DNA of 64,000 nt from JAEUJM01 sp041918615. Its GTDB lineage: Bacteria; Actinomycetota; Acidimicrobiia; Acidimicrobiales; DATDAH01. Position numbers and translations under genes: made by a program. Location: assembly GCA_041918615.1 (NCBI GenBank), contig JAYRVH010000043.1:124001-188000 (forward strand), written 5' to 3'. Shown here piece by piece: positions 16,158-25,141 of this stretch (position 1 is the stretch's first letter; the number at the start of each line of letters is the position of its first letter). The notes under the pieces are model-generated. The model was not told the origin of the DNA. It worked only from the letters and a program-made list of their open reading frames with translations, and ran no database searches.

Positions 16158-18593
16158 TCATGGCCCCGGAGCCCCGTCGAGTGGCGTCACGTCCCATTCG
16201 ACGGTGAGGGTCGGGCCCGGGAACCCATCGGGGCCAGGCGAGCCCACGACGATCTCCTGCCAGGCCTCGGCGAGCACTCCCTCCTCCCGGTCGTCGACGA
16301 TCGAGAGGACCACGTCGAACCGACCGCAGAGCTCGTTCTTCTCGAGCACGAGGTCATAGCGATACGTTCCCCGGACCGACAGGATGTCGCCCTCAGGAAG
16401 CAGGGTGCTGACATAGAAGGTGTTGTTCTCACGTTCCTCGCTCGACACGACACGGTTGCGGTCGCGTGGCGCGCTTCGGTAGGCCACTTCGAGGCGCGCC
16501 GTGGGTGACGGATTGTCGACCACGACCATGCCGGTGATCTCGACGTCGGCACCAGAGGGGACGTGTCGCTGGCGGACCTCGAGCGCGGGCAGGCGGATAC
16601 CGGCCGAAGCGTCCCGGACCCCACCCGCCCAACTGAGGCCGCCGTAGGCATCGATGACCACCGACGCCGGACCGTCGGCCCGGATGCGGCCACGATCGAG
16701 GCGGACCACCCGGTCACAGAGCTTCTCGACGAGCTGGAGCTCATGGGAGACGAAGAGGACAGTGGCCCCCCTGCGACGACGCTCGTCGACGGCGGCGAGG
16801 GCCGCTTGCCGAAACTGCTCGTCGCCCACCGCGAGCACCTCGTCGATCAACAACACGTCGCCGGGCGCATGGAGGGCGATGCCGAAACCGAGGCGTGCCC
16901 GCATTCCGGTGGAGTACTGCCGGACGGGGGCGTCGACGGCGTCGCCTATCGCGGCGAACTCGAGGATCGCCTCACGCGAGGCGGCAATGTCCTCCGCACC
17001 CATCCCGAGCATCCGGGCACTGACCACGAGGTTCTCGGCCCCCGTCATGTCCGGGTGCATCCCGGTGCCGAGGTCGAGCATGGGGACCACTGCCCCCGCG
17101 ACCCACCACCTGCCCTGATCGGGCGCCACGATCCCGGCCAACACGCCGAGGAGGGTGGACTTTCCGGCGCCGTTCGGCCCGATGATGCCGACCGCCTCGC
17201 CTCGACCGATGCTGAGATCGAGACCGTCGAGTGCGTGGACGGCACCGGGGCCGGACCGACCGAACCGCCCGGGAAGCGCCGCCCGCAACTCCGCTCCTCG
17301 GCGCCGGGCGGGATAGGTCTTCACGAGGGCCCTGGTCTGCACCACGGGGTGCTCCGGCCGCGCGGCACGAGTCATCTCGGACGGCACCGACGGCGCATCG
17401 ACACGAGTCACGCGCCACGTCGAATCCAGCACCACCGCGGGCCGATGACCGCCGCCGCCCGAGAAGTGGCCGTCGCACCATGCGCTGTCGGCAACGTGCG
17501 ACTGATCGACCATGCGGAGGGTGAACCGCACGTGGGCATTCTCCAGCGCCAACGGCGACGTGATGCCGCGCAGGCGGTAGCGCCCGGGTCCCGCAAGCCC
17601 CGGAAGAGGCACCATCGTCGACGCAGCGACCAGATCGGCGGGTGCCACCGTCGGGAACGAAAGATCCAGACCCGCCACGGGGCGTCGGACGGGCCGACGC
17701 ACCTCGACCTCGACCTCGATGTGCTGGCGGTCCCACGGCTTGAGCAGCGGACGGATGTCGACGCCCACGATCCGCATGCTCGGGTCGTGGGCGCGGCGGA
17801 GGCGACGGGGCGACCGCATCAGATAACCATCGACCACCGTCTCCGGGTCCCCGTCGTCCACGATTCGCCCCTGGTCGAGATGGACGGCCCTCGAGCAGAC
17901 GATCTCGACGAGCCCCAAGGCGTGTGACACGAACAGAAGGGTGCTGCCCGACCGGAGCATCGCATCGATGCGCGTCAGGCACTTCTCCTGGAAGTCGTGG
18001 TCACCCACCGACAACACCTCGTCCACGACCAGGACGTCGCACGGGAACTGCGTTGCAACCGCGAACGCGAGCCTCGCCCTCATCCCGAGCGAGTAGGTCT
18101 TCACCGGGGCGTCCATGGCACCGCCGAGACCGGCGAAGTCGGCGATCTCAGGAAGCGCGTCGTCGAGCGCGGCCAGCCTGGTGCCGGCCATGACGGCCGA
18201 GCAGCGCACGTTCTCCCACCCGGTGAGGTCGGGATGGAACCCGACACCGAGCTCGATCATCGACCCGACGGTTCCCCGGCGCACGACCGACCCCGACGAG
18301 GCCGCGCTCACGCCGGCGACCAGCTTCAGGACCGTCGTCTTCCCCGCCCCGTTTGGCCCGATCAGGCCGAGCGCCTCACCCCGGCCGACAACCAGATCGA
18401 CGTGGTCGAGGGCTCGGAGCGGGCGTTGCGGCTTCGACGAGACCCCCGGCACGCCCGCACGCCACGAGGCCGACCTCGTCGAGCGCTCATACACCTTCGA
18501 GACATCGATGAGCTCGACGACGGGGTCGAGTCGACCCGCAGCCGGCTCGAGGGACACGGCGGTCCGCCCCTCGGCATCGTGATCAGACGACAT
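16158..18593 (-). CDS. Fused tandem Wzt-type ABC ATPase for polysaccharide export
   Basis: 811 residues containing two complete nucleotide-binding domains. NBD1 has Walker A GPNGAGKTT (79-87), signature YSLGMRARL (166-174) and Walker B VLVVDEVLSVGD. A beta-rich segment (272-390) follows. NBD2 has Walker A GPNGAGKST (471-479), signature YSTGMRARL and Walker B VLLIDEVLAVGD, followed by a second beta-rich tail (665-790). The signature and SVGD/AVGD motifs are those of the Wzt/TagH group. The tails resemble Wzt C-terminal domains, which bind the sugar end in some systems. ATG 18593 overlaps the permease stop by 11 bp. Wzt normally acts as a homodimer of single-NBD chains, so this fused chain is unusual. 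Confidence 0.85.
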   Translation of the reverse strand: MSSDHDAEGRTAVSLEPAAGRLDPVVELIDVSKVYERSTRSASWRAGVPGVSSKPQRPLRALDHVDLVVGRGEALGLIGPNGAGKTTVLKLVAGVSAASSGSVVRRGTVGSMIELGVGFHPDLTGWENVRCSAVMAGTRLAALDDALPEIADFAGLGGAMDAPVKTYSLGMRARLAFAVATQFPCDVLVVDEVLSVGDHDFQEKCLTRIDAMLRSGSTLLFVSHALGLVEIVCSRAVHLDQGRIVDDGDPETVVDGYLMRSPRRLRRAHDPSMRIVGVDIRPLLKPWDRQHIEVEVEVRRPVRRPVAGLDLSFPTVAPADLVAASTMVPLPGLAGPGRYRLRGITSPLALENAHVRFTLRMVDQSHVADSAWCDGHFSGGGGHRPAVVLDSTWRVTRVDAPSVPSEMTRAARPEHPVVQTRALVKTYPARRRGAELRAALPGRFGRSGPGAVHALDGLDLSIGRGEAVGIIGPNGAGKSTLLGVLAGIVAPDQGRWWVAGAVVPMLDLGTGMHPDMTGAENLVVSARMLGMGAEDIAASREAILEFAAIGDAVDAPVRQYSTGMRARLGFGIALHAPGDVLLIDEVLAVGDEQFRQAALAAVDERRRRGATVLFVSHELQLVEKLCDRVVRLDRGRIRADGPASVVIDAYGGLSWAGGVRDASAGIRLPALEVRQRHVPSGADVEITGMVVVDNPSPTARLEVAYRSAPRDRNRVVSSEERENNTFYVSTLLPEGDILSVRGTYRYDLVLEKNELCGRFDVVLSIVDDREEGVLAEAWQEIVVGSPGPDGFPGPTLTVEWDVTPLDGAPGP

Positions 18594-19422
18594 CGCTGAT
18601 CCGCACCTCGACCGATCTCGTGTACAGCAACGCCAACACGAGCAGTGCGGACCCGGTGACGAGGTGGATGCTCTGGAGCGCCAGGTCGGGCAACTGGCCG
18701 CAGAGCATCGTTTCGCGCACCCCGGTGATCGCGACGGCCACCGGGTTGACCACACTGGTCCACCGCAACGCCGGAGGGATGAACGAAGCGTCGTACATCA
18801 CGGGCGTGGCGAAGAAGCCCACCCGCAGCAAGAGCTGCACGGCGTGCGGAACGTCGCGGACGAAGGCGGCGATCACCGCCACGAAGACGGTGATCGCCGC
18901 CACCCACATGACGATCATGGCAAGCGGGAGCACGACGGCAAGGGCCTCCCAGCGAAGCGTGACCCCCTGGATCGGCAGGAGGACCAACACCGTGACGGCA
19001 CCGACGCCGAGGTCGACCAGCGACGCCGCGACCACCGACAACGGGAGCGCCTCGCGGGGGAAGTAGATCTTGGTGATCACTGATGCGGAGCTGATCAGGC
19101 TCGACACCCCGGTCCCGACCGCCGTGGCGAAGAACGTCCAGATCACCAGGCCGATCCAGGCATTGCTGAGGTAGGGCCCGCACGTGGTGGTGACGTCGAA
19201 GCTCTGCGTCAGGACCAGTCCGTACACGACGAGGATCGCAACGGGGCTGAGCAGGGCCCACGTGATGTCGAGGACGCTCTGGCGGTAACGAACCCGCAAC
19301 TCCCTCGGCGCCAGCACCTTGACCAACTCGATCGTCTGGGCCACCCGAGGGACGAACCTGAGCTTGCCAGGCGTGGGAGAGGCCGACACGGAAGGAAGGT
19401 ACACCGCGCGTCGAATGCTCAC
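18583..19422 (-). CDS. ABC-2 polysaccharide export permease (Wzm/TagG type)
   Basis: 279 residues with about six membrane helices. LAPRELRVRYRQSVLDITWALLSP is the amphipathic interface helix of Wzm/TagG permeases (PRE..RYR..LG-like), and FFATPVMYDASFIPP is the conserved F.(T/S)P..Y segment. Length is typical. It is the only permease gene beside the fused ATPase, so the complex is expected to contain two copies of this protein and one fused ATPase. It would flip a lipid-linked glycan across the membrane. Confidence 0.88.
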   Translation of the reverse strand: MSIRRAVYLPSVSASPTPGKLRFVPRVAQTIELVKVLAPRELRVRYRQSVLDITWALLSPVAILVVYGLVLTQSFDVTTTCGPYLSNAWIGLVIWTFFATAVGTGVSSLISSASVITKIYFPREALPLSVVAASLVDLGVGAVTVLVLLPIQGVTLRWEALAVVLPLAMIVMWVAAITVFVAVIAAFVRDVPHAVQLLLRVGFFATPVMYDASFIPPALRWTSVVNPVAVAITGVRETMLCGQLPDLALQSIHLVTGSALLVLALLYTRSVEVRISDVV

Positions 19423-19567
19423 GAAGAGCCGACCGGGCCGATGCAGACCCCACGAACCTGATCAACCCGAGCCGACCGCCCGTCGCCCCTGGACCTGATG
19501 GGCGCCCGCACGCCCGGACGCCTGCGCTCACCGCGCCCCGGGGTGGCCGGAGGAGGTGGGGCGGACG

Positions 19568-20119
19568 ATGGCAATTGCCGGGAGCCCGGAGATGCACGAC
19601 GCCGCACCGACCGGTGCGTTCGATGCGGACCGTCGGCCGCGGGTCGCGGCCCGCTGGGGATGGTCGGTGGCGCTGACCCTCACCGCAGGGGTGTTCCTCT
19701 TCGTTCTCGTGATCGCCCCCTACGCGGCGAACAGCGACCGTGTGTACGGGAGCGCCCTCCACAACCGGGTCACGACCTACTACCTCTGGTACGACGACCT
19801 CGCGGAGGTGGAGCGGGGCACGCTCGCCGCCGGCGACCAGAACCATCGTCCGATCCTGCCGGACGACCAGATCCCCTCGCCGGGGAGGTACCTCCGCGAC
19901 CACACGCTCGGACAGGTGGCCGATCGTCTGGCCACGGGCTGGCGGATGCAGTGGGCGATCGTGACCCACGGCGGCACCCATGAGGGCAACTTCGGCTACG
20001 GCCCGGGCCTGATGCTCCTCGGCGCCGCGAGCCTCGTCGCCGTTGCGGTCGTGAACGCGGCCGTCCGCTCGGGCCAGATCGTCGGTGGCTACCGACCCAC
20101 CCCGGGGGCGACGGCGTCA
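19568..20119 (+). pseudogene. Membrane protein fragment with good start but no sensible end
   Basis: ATG 19568 has a perfect AGGAGG (19551-19556) upstream, so translation initiation looks real. The product has a membrane helix at about residues 28-50 (WSVALTLTAGVFLFVLVIAP), a soluble stretch with LHNRVTTYYLWYDDLAEVE, and a second helix (LMLLGAASLVAVAVVNAAV) ending near 20090. The frame then stays open to 21610, but all of that is antisense to the sugar dehydrogenase gene and reads as Arg/Asp/His-rich noise. The true gene therefore probably ended near 20100 and lost its stop, or its 3' part was deleted. No family recognised; it could derive from a GT-C-like membrane enzyme. Confidence 0.4.
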
Positions 20120-20329
20120 ACCGTCAGGAGTCAGTGGGCCCGTCCGCACGAGCACGTCACCGGTCGCCGCCGGGACAACGTCGCCGACGCGCGACAGCAG
20201 ATAGGCGACCACCTCGCACTGCGTTGGTGGTCGGCGGAGGGGCGGCCGGGGCGACCGCCGGCGCGATGGGACCGGACGGTCGGGGCGATCGGCTCGTGCC
20301 GGCCGGAACCGGACGGCCCGCTGAGCCGG
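20117..20329 (-). other. Intergenic stretch with a possible protein C-terminal remnant
   Basis: Directly downstream of the sugar dehydrogenase stop, the same minus-strand frame runs open to a TGA at 20117-20119. The last codons read as plausible protein (CEVVAYLLSRVGDVVPAATG), while the first 40 codons are Arg/Pro-rich noise. No start codon is near. This may be the tail of a deleted gene, in the same place where the plus-strand membrane gene loses its end. Confidence 0.2.
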
Positions 20330-21616
20330 TCAGCGCGGAACCAGCCGGTAGACCCCTCCGAGGATGGACGTGAGGAACACCTCACCGTTGTCGTCCACGT
20401 CGACCGAAACCATCTGGGGCTCGTCGACCGTTGCCAGCGTGAACTCCTCGAGTCCCCCCTCGGCGCTCTCCCGCAGCCCGAAGATCGCCTTGCCGCAGAT
20501 GTCGGCGAACAGGTAGTCGCCCACGAGCGCGGGGATCTCGGACCCCCGGTAGACCGTTCCCCCGACCACGCCGCAACGTCCCGCCCGGTGCGCGTACTCG
20601 TACTCGGGAGGGGAGGGTGGCGGGCCGGCCACGCTCGGATCCGCGGCCATGAACGGCCGGCTGCCCTCGTACTGCGGCCAGCCGAGGTTGGTGAAGTTCC
20701 CACCGCCGGCAGAGGCGCGAAGGATGTTGATCTCCTCCAGCGACTCGTCACCCACATCTGGCACCCACAGGTCACCGGTCGCGCGGTCGAAGCTGATGCG
20801 GAACGGGTTCCTCGCCCCGACGGTCCACACTTCCCGCCGCCCGGCCACCCCGTTGTACGGGTTGCCCGCAGGCGTGCCGTACGGGTCGCCGGGAGGGATC
20901 TCGTAGCCGCCTGCAGGGTCGGGATCGATACGCAGGATCTTGCCCAGCAGGCTGTTGGGATCGGGAGCCTGGGTCGCCGCGCTCCCGTCGCCCACGCCCA
21001 GGTAGAGAAAGCCGTCAGGGCCGAACCTGATCCCGCCGCCGATGAGGTTGGTCTGCACCGTGCCGTCGGGGCGGTCGACCACGATGATCTCGTTGCCCGG
21101 CCCGAACGACCGCCCTCCGTCGGCCACCGCGAAGGCCCACACGGCCAGATCGTGCGCCTTGTCGGTGAAGGCGAGGTAGAGCGTCGATCCGTCCGGCGAG
21201 AAGGTGATGCCCACCATGCCTTCGAGGCCGTCCTGGGAGGCGACCTGACCGGACACGTCGAGCACGGGCTGTTCGACGGTGCGATAGGAGCCGGGGCCCC
21301 CACCGGCCACCGGGCGGAGGAGCATGACCCGGCCATCCAGCAGCGCGACGTACAGGTCGTCGGCGCCGGGCCGGGACGCGACCGCCGTCGGCATCTCGAA
21401 CCGACCGACCTCCTCGAGCCGGTAGGGCGCCTGCTCCGCCGGGCCACCTGTTCCCTGCCCCCCGGCGGCGACCTCGGAGCGGGGGACGAGCACGAGATCG
21501 CCGGCGGAATCACGCCCGAGCGCCGCGACGGAGACCGCAGCGATGCAGGTGAGCGCGAGCCCGACCCCGATGATCCCCGTCGCCACACGTCGGGAGCCAG
21601 GCGTGGGTGAGGTCAC
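20330..21616 (-). CDS. PQQ-dependent soluble sugar dehydrogenase-like protein, exported
   Basis: 428 residues starting with a signal or anchor helix (VATGIIGVGLALTCIAAVSV). The beta-propeller of the GdhB/Asd family is shown by DGLEGMVGITFSPD, NLIGGGIRFGPDGFLYLGVGDG, LLGKILRIDPD, VWTVGARNPFRISFD and LWVPDVGDESLEEIN. The last two hold the Arg and Asp region used for PQQ and calcium binding in the family. Such enzymes oxidise sugars to lactones in the periplasm or at the cell surface. Whether PQQ is made by this organism cannot be told from the window. Leaderless start from TAGACT. Confidence 0.85.
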   Translation of the reverse strand: MTSPTPGSRRVATGIIGVGLALTCIAAVSVAALGRDSAGDLVLVPRSEVAAGGQGTGGPAEQAPYRLEEVGRFEMPTAVASRPGADDLYVALLDGRVMLLRPVAGGGPGSYRTVEQPVLDVSGQVASQDGLEGMVGITFSPDGSTLYLAFTDKAHDLAVWAFAVADGGRSFGPGNEIIVVDRPDGTVQTNLIGGGIRFGPDGFLYLGVGDGSAATQAPDPNSLLGKILRIDPDPAGGYEIPPGDPYGTPAGNPYNGVAGRREVWTVGARNPFRISFDRATGDLWVPDVGDESLEEINILRASAGGGNFTNLGWPQYEGSRPFMAADPSVAGPPPSPPEYEYAHRAGRCGVVGGTVYRGSEIPALVGDYLFADICGKAIFGLRESAEGGLEEFTLATVDEPQMVSVDVDDNGEVFLTSILGGVYRLVPR

Positions 21617-21622
21617 CGGGAA

Positions 21623-21628
21623 AGTCTA
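21623..21628 (-). promoter_or_regulatory. -10 box TAGACT, leaderless start at 21616
   Basis: TAGACT on the minus strand, 6 nt (TTCCCG) before GTG 21616. Confidence 0.55.
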
Positions 21629-21757
21629 GGCGGCCCTGAACGGCCCACTGCCGCGGCCGGTCGACGCGCCCGAGGGAGCCGACGGACCCGGCCCCAGCCC
21701 GAGCGCATCACCGCAGCATGGGTCGTGCCACTCGATGTCGAGGTCCGCCCGCGATCC

Positions 21758-23332
21758 TCAGCCGCTGGCGCTGAGCGCGGTCCCGATCGCCGGGTACATC
21801 GCGGCAGCCACGGCCCGGGCGCCGTCCTCGTTGACGTGCACGACGTCTGACAGCACCGGCCCGTCGAGGCCGTCGTAGGCGGTCGAGATGTCGATGGCCT
21901 CTGCGGGCAGCCGGTCGCGGATCCTCGCCCAGAGCGCCCGAATCGAATCGAAGACGAAGTCATCAGGGGACTGGGCATACACGAGTTCCTGTTCGCCCGG
22001 GTCGAGCGGCTCCCTCGAGTAGAGGTCGGGCTGCCAGAAGTGCACGACCCCGACGCCGTTGGCCGCGCCCAGGTCGTTCGCCAGTTCCACCCCTTGCCGA
22101 TAGGTGTCGACCACGTTGCCGACCAGGTCGTCGAGAGGCAGGTCCCCCGCCAGGACCGGCGCGTCACCAGGCACCAGGGGCGAAGGCGGCGCCACACTGC
22201 CCCCGGGATTGAACTCGGCGTTGAACGCCGCTCGCAGCCGATTCGACTAGAGTTGGCCCGGCTCCCCGGCGATGTCGAGGTGGGCGATGGAGTTCAACAT
22301 CTGCAACGCCGCGTCGTTGGTGCCGTCGTAGAACACCGCCAGGTCCGCCCGCTCGCCGGCCGCGAGCAGTTGGGCGAAGATCATCGTCTCCTGGTAGTTG
22401 GTCGCGCCGGGGCTGCCGTAGTTGCGGGCCCGGATCGGCCGGCCTTCGGCCTCGGCCAGCCGGACCACCTCGGAGGGGATCGTGTGCTCGTCGCGTTGCG
22501 CGTCGAAGCCGAACATCGTCGAGCCGCCGAAGAACCAGACGTCGAGCGGCTCGCCGGGAACGGCGGTCACATGGCTCCGCCGCACGCGGTTCTCCACATT
22601 GACGTAACGACCCTCGAAGTCACGGATCGAGCCCATCGTGGCAGGCGTGTACACCCCGCCTCCAGCAGCCGCCCCCAACTCAGGCATCGTCTCGGGGAGC
22701 CAGGGGAGGTCGCGTAGGGCCGCCGAATCGGCGGGCCCGAGCGTCGATGCGCCGGAGAACTCGGGAACGGGTGTCGAGCGCTTCTCGACCAGGCGGAATG
22801 CGCCGAAGAGCAGGGCCTGGACGGCGAGGACGGCCAGCACCGTACGGACCGTCCGGGCCCGCTGCGAGCGACGCGTCGCGGGAGCGAGGATCGATCGCTC
22901 GTCGCCGTACGTTCGAAGGGGACGATCCACGTGCGACGTCGATCGGGCCTGCCACCCGCTCGCCCCGCTCGGGGGACCGAGCATGTCGACCCGAAGGAGC
23001 CGAAGAACCAGGCCGATCGGCGTCAGGATCAGGTAGTGGACCGGGAGCAGCAGGATCGTCGCGAGCCCCACGCCGACAGCGTGGGCCACCCGGTGCTGCA
23101 CGGTCGCCAGGCGCCGGACGAAGGCATCGGAGACCATCGATGCCTGCGCGATCACCAGCGAGACGAGCACAGCCACCGCTGCGGCCCACAGTCGTCCCAG
23201 CACCGCCAGGACCAGGCCGACGACCAGCAGCCCGATCGCCGGCGCCAGCCGCTCCCTCAGCGACGGCGGCGCGGGCGGCAACACCGGATCCGCCCATCGG
23301 TGGCCCAGGGCCGGCTCGGCACCGGCAGTCAC
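21758..23332 (-). pseudogene. SGNH hydrolase gene interrupted by one in-frame TAG
   Basis: ATG 23332 to TGA 21758 is one frame of 525 codons broken only by a TAG at 22249-22247 (codon 362). The first part (361 residues) has membrane helices, LILTPIGLVLRLLRVDMLG (SxtJ-like), and WFFGGSTMFG with Ser271 followed by HTIPSE. The part after the TAG encodes GVGVVHFWQPDLYSREP and DVVHVNEDGARAVAAAMYP with the Asp/His pair. Everything needed for activity is present except for the stop. ATG 23332 overlaps the lipoprotein stop by 4 bp. A recent nonsense mutation, a sequencing error or readthrough could explain it; the 361-residue product alone would lack the catalytic His. Confidence 0.75.
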
Positions 23333-23652
23333 GGGGCGGCCTCGTCGGCGGGAGGCCCCGCGACCCCGAGCTCATCGTGATACTGGCAGGCCACCACCAC
23401 CTGGGCGTAGGTGCCCCACATCTGCTGGGGCACGTCGTCGGTCACGGGCGAAGCCAACATCCGCAACTGGGCGTCGGGGAAGTCGTCGAACAGGTATCCG
23501 CTCACGCAACTCGCCGTCGCCGGGGTGAAGCCCTCACGCTGGATGATTCCCGCCTCGAACTCGGCTCTCGTCATCGCCGTCTCCTGGTCGCCACCACCGC
23601 ACCCGGCCGCGAGCAGCCCGACCGCGAGCAGTGCCACCAACGCGCGGGTCAC
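23329..23652 (-). CDS. Small lipoprotein
   Basis: 107 residues from GTG 23652: signal helix VTRALVALLAVGLLAAGC with lipobox LAAGC, then Gly-Gly and a secreted domain with two further cysteines (SCVSGYLF, VACQYH). The open frame extends upstream to 23757, but a lipoprotein signal must be N-terminal, which favours 23652. It overlaps the interrupted SGNH gene by 4 bp, so both are in one operon. No family recognised; it may be an accessory subunit for the secreted hydrolase. Confidence 0.7.
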   Translation of the reverse strand: MTRALVALLAVGLLAAGCGGGDQETAMTRAEFEAGIIQREGFTPATASCVSGYLFDDFPDAQLRMLASPVTDDVPQQMWGTYAQVVVACQYHDELGVAGPPADEAAP

Positions 23653-23836
23653 AGGCGCACCGACCGGGGCGATCGGGCCGTCGGGTCGTCCGAGCGGGCG
23701 ATCCGCACCACCGGACGGAAGGGCCTCACCACGGCCCCGATCATGCCACAGGCACACCTCGGTCAGATCGCGGGGGACACCCTCGCCGTCGCCATCGCAG
23801 CGATCGGCTGTCCTCCCTCTGGTCGCTACCCGGCCG

Positions 23837-24598
23837 TCACTTGGGGGGCATCCGGATGCCGCCGTCGAGACGGACCGTCTCGCCGTTCAGGTAGCCGTTG
23901 GTGACGAGCTCGGTGGCCAGGGAGGCGAAGTCCGCCGGGGTGCCGAGGCGCTTGGGGAAGAGCACGCTCTGGCCCAGCGCCTCCTTCTGCGGATCGGGCA
24001 GCAGACCGAGGAGCGGCGTGTCGATGAGGCCAGGGGCGATGGTGTTCACCCGTATGCCCACGGCGGCGAGGTCGCGGGCGATCGGCAGGGTCATGCCCAC
24101 CACGCCACCCTTCGATGCCGAGTAGGACGCCTGGCCGATCTGGCCGTCGAAGGCAGCCACGGACGCGGTGTTGACGATCGCCCCCCGCTCGCCGAACTCG
24201 AGCGGCTGGGTGGCGCTCATGGCCGAGGCGGCGAGGCGGATGCAGTTGAACGTGCCGATCAGGTTCACGGACACGACCTTCTCGAACACCCCGAGGTCGT
24301 GGGGCGCACCGCTGCGATCGACCGTTCGCTGCGCCCACCCGATGCCGGCGCAGTTCACCAGGACCCGCAGCGGGCCCATCTCGACGGCGGCGTCGACGGC
24401 GGCCTGCACCTCGTCGGGGTTGGTGACGTCGGCGTGCACGAACGCCCCGCCGACCTCCTTCGCCAAGGGCTCACCCTTGTCGTCCGCCATGTCGAGCACC
24501 ACCACATGGGCGCCCCGCCCGGCCAGCTGCCGGGTGGTCGCCTCACCGAGCCCGGAGGCGCCTCCGGTGACGATTGCCGAAACTCCGTCGATGTCCAT
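23837..24598 (-). CDS. Short-chain dehydrogenase, 3-hydroxyacyl-CoA dehydrogenase type II-like
   Basis: 253 residues, classical SDR. TGGASGLGEA binds the NAD ribose, VLVNCAGIG is the NAG motif, NTASVAAFDGQIGQ includes the catalytic Ser region, and YSASKGG holds the catalytic Tyr and Lys. PGLIDTPLLG and the C-terminal RLDGGIRMPP match the HSD17B10/HCD2-like group acting on 3-hydroxyacyl-CoA. NAD preference is suggested by Asp in VVVLDMAD. Leaderless from TAGTGT. It lies just past the last hyuB fragment. Confidence 0.85.
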   Translation of the reverse strand: MDIDGVSAIVTGGASGLGEATTRQLAGRGAHVVVLDMADDKGEPLAKEVGGAFVHADVTNPDEVQAAVDAAVEMGPLRVLVNCAGIGWAQRTVDRSGAPHDLGVFEKVVSVNLIGTFNCIRLAASAMSATQPLEFGERGAIVNTASVAAFDGQIGQASYSASKGGVVGMTLPIARDLAAVGIRVNTIAPGLIDTPLLGLLPDPQKEALGQSVLFPKRLGTPADFASLATELVTNGYLNGETVRLDGGIRMPPK

Positions 24599-24604
24599 CT
24601 GTCG

Positions 24605-24610
24605 ACACTA
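24605..24610 (-). promoter_or_regulatory. -10 box TAGTGT, leaderless start at 24598
   Basis: TAGTGT on the minus strand, 6 nt (CGACAG) before ATG 24598. Confidence 0.55.
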
Positions 24611-24706
24611 GGCAGCCCTCTCGACCGCGGTCGAAACGGCCCGCCGGGGTCGACCCCACCCTGACATGCGAGGCGCAGCTGGCTGTCCGCGGCCGGAGCG
24701 CCAGGG

Positions 24707-25077
24707 TCACGGGTCCGGGGTCGGCGCGCCCCAGGCGCCGCCGCCGGGGGTGAGCATCCTGGGCACATCGCCGGCCATCGACCGCAACGTGCATTTGTCG
24801 CCCAGGCGCTCGGCTCGGGCCTCGTCGCCGCTCGGCAACAGCCAGTTCTCTCCGACTGCTCCGGGTCCGCCGCCGGCCAAGCCCCAGGGCTGGCTCACCC
24901 GGCGCTCGGTGATCAGGCTGATCGTCACATTCTCCAGCATCAGCAGGTCACGCTCGATGCCCTCACCACCAGGTGCCCTCCCGGCGCCGCCGCTCCCCCG
25001 CCGCAGCCGGTAGCGAAGCACCCGCATTGGATACGCCCGCTCCAGCGCCTCGATGGGCGTGTGGAGCGTGTTGGTGA
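24707..25077 (-). pseudogene. hyuB 3'-end copy A (unattached, frame intact)
   Basis: Encodes only the last ~123 residues of an HyuB-type protein, from TNTLHTPIEALERAYPMRV through SLITERRVSQPWGLAGG and GAVGENWLLP to a stop at 24707. The segment begins at the same codons as copies B, C and D. Its frame is intact (an ATG at 25087 would give 126 residues), but no upstream catalytic part exists. It differs more from B, C and D than they do from each other (RRGSGGAGRAPGGEG versus RQGSGGAG), so it may be the original 3' end of the resident gene. Upstream lies the AAA ATPase cargo gene. Confidence 0.85.
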
Positions 25078-25141
25078 GCTCCGACAATGCGGCACAGCGG
25101 TGGCCGGCCGACCCGGACGCAAATCGCGGTCCTCACGAGTC

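Noticed and set aside
22247..22249. TAG read as pyrrolysine or another recoded amino acid
   Set aside because: No recoding genes or signals are visible and other genes here also end in TAG; a nonsense mutation or sequence error is simpler.
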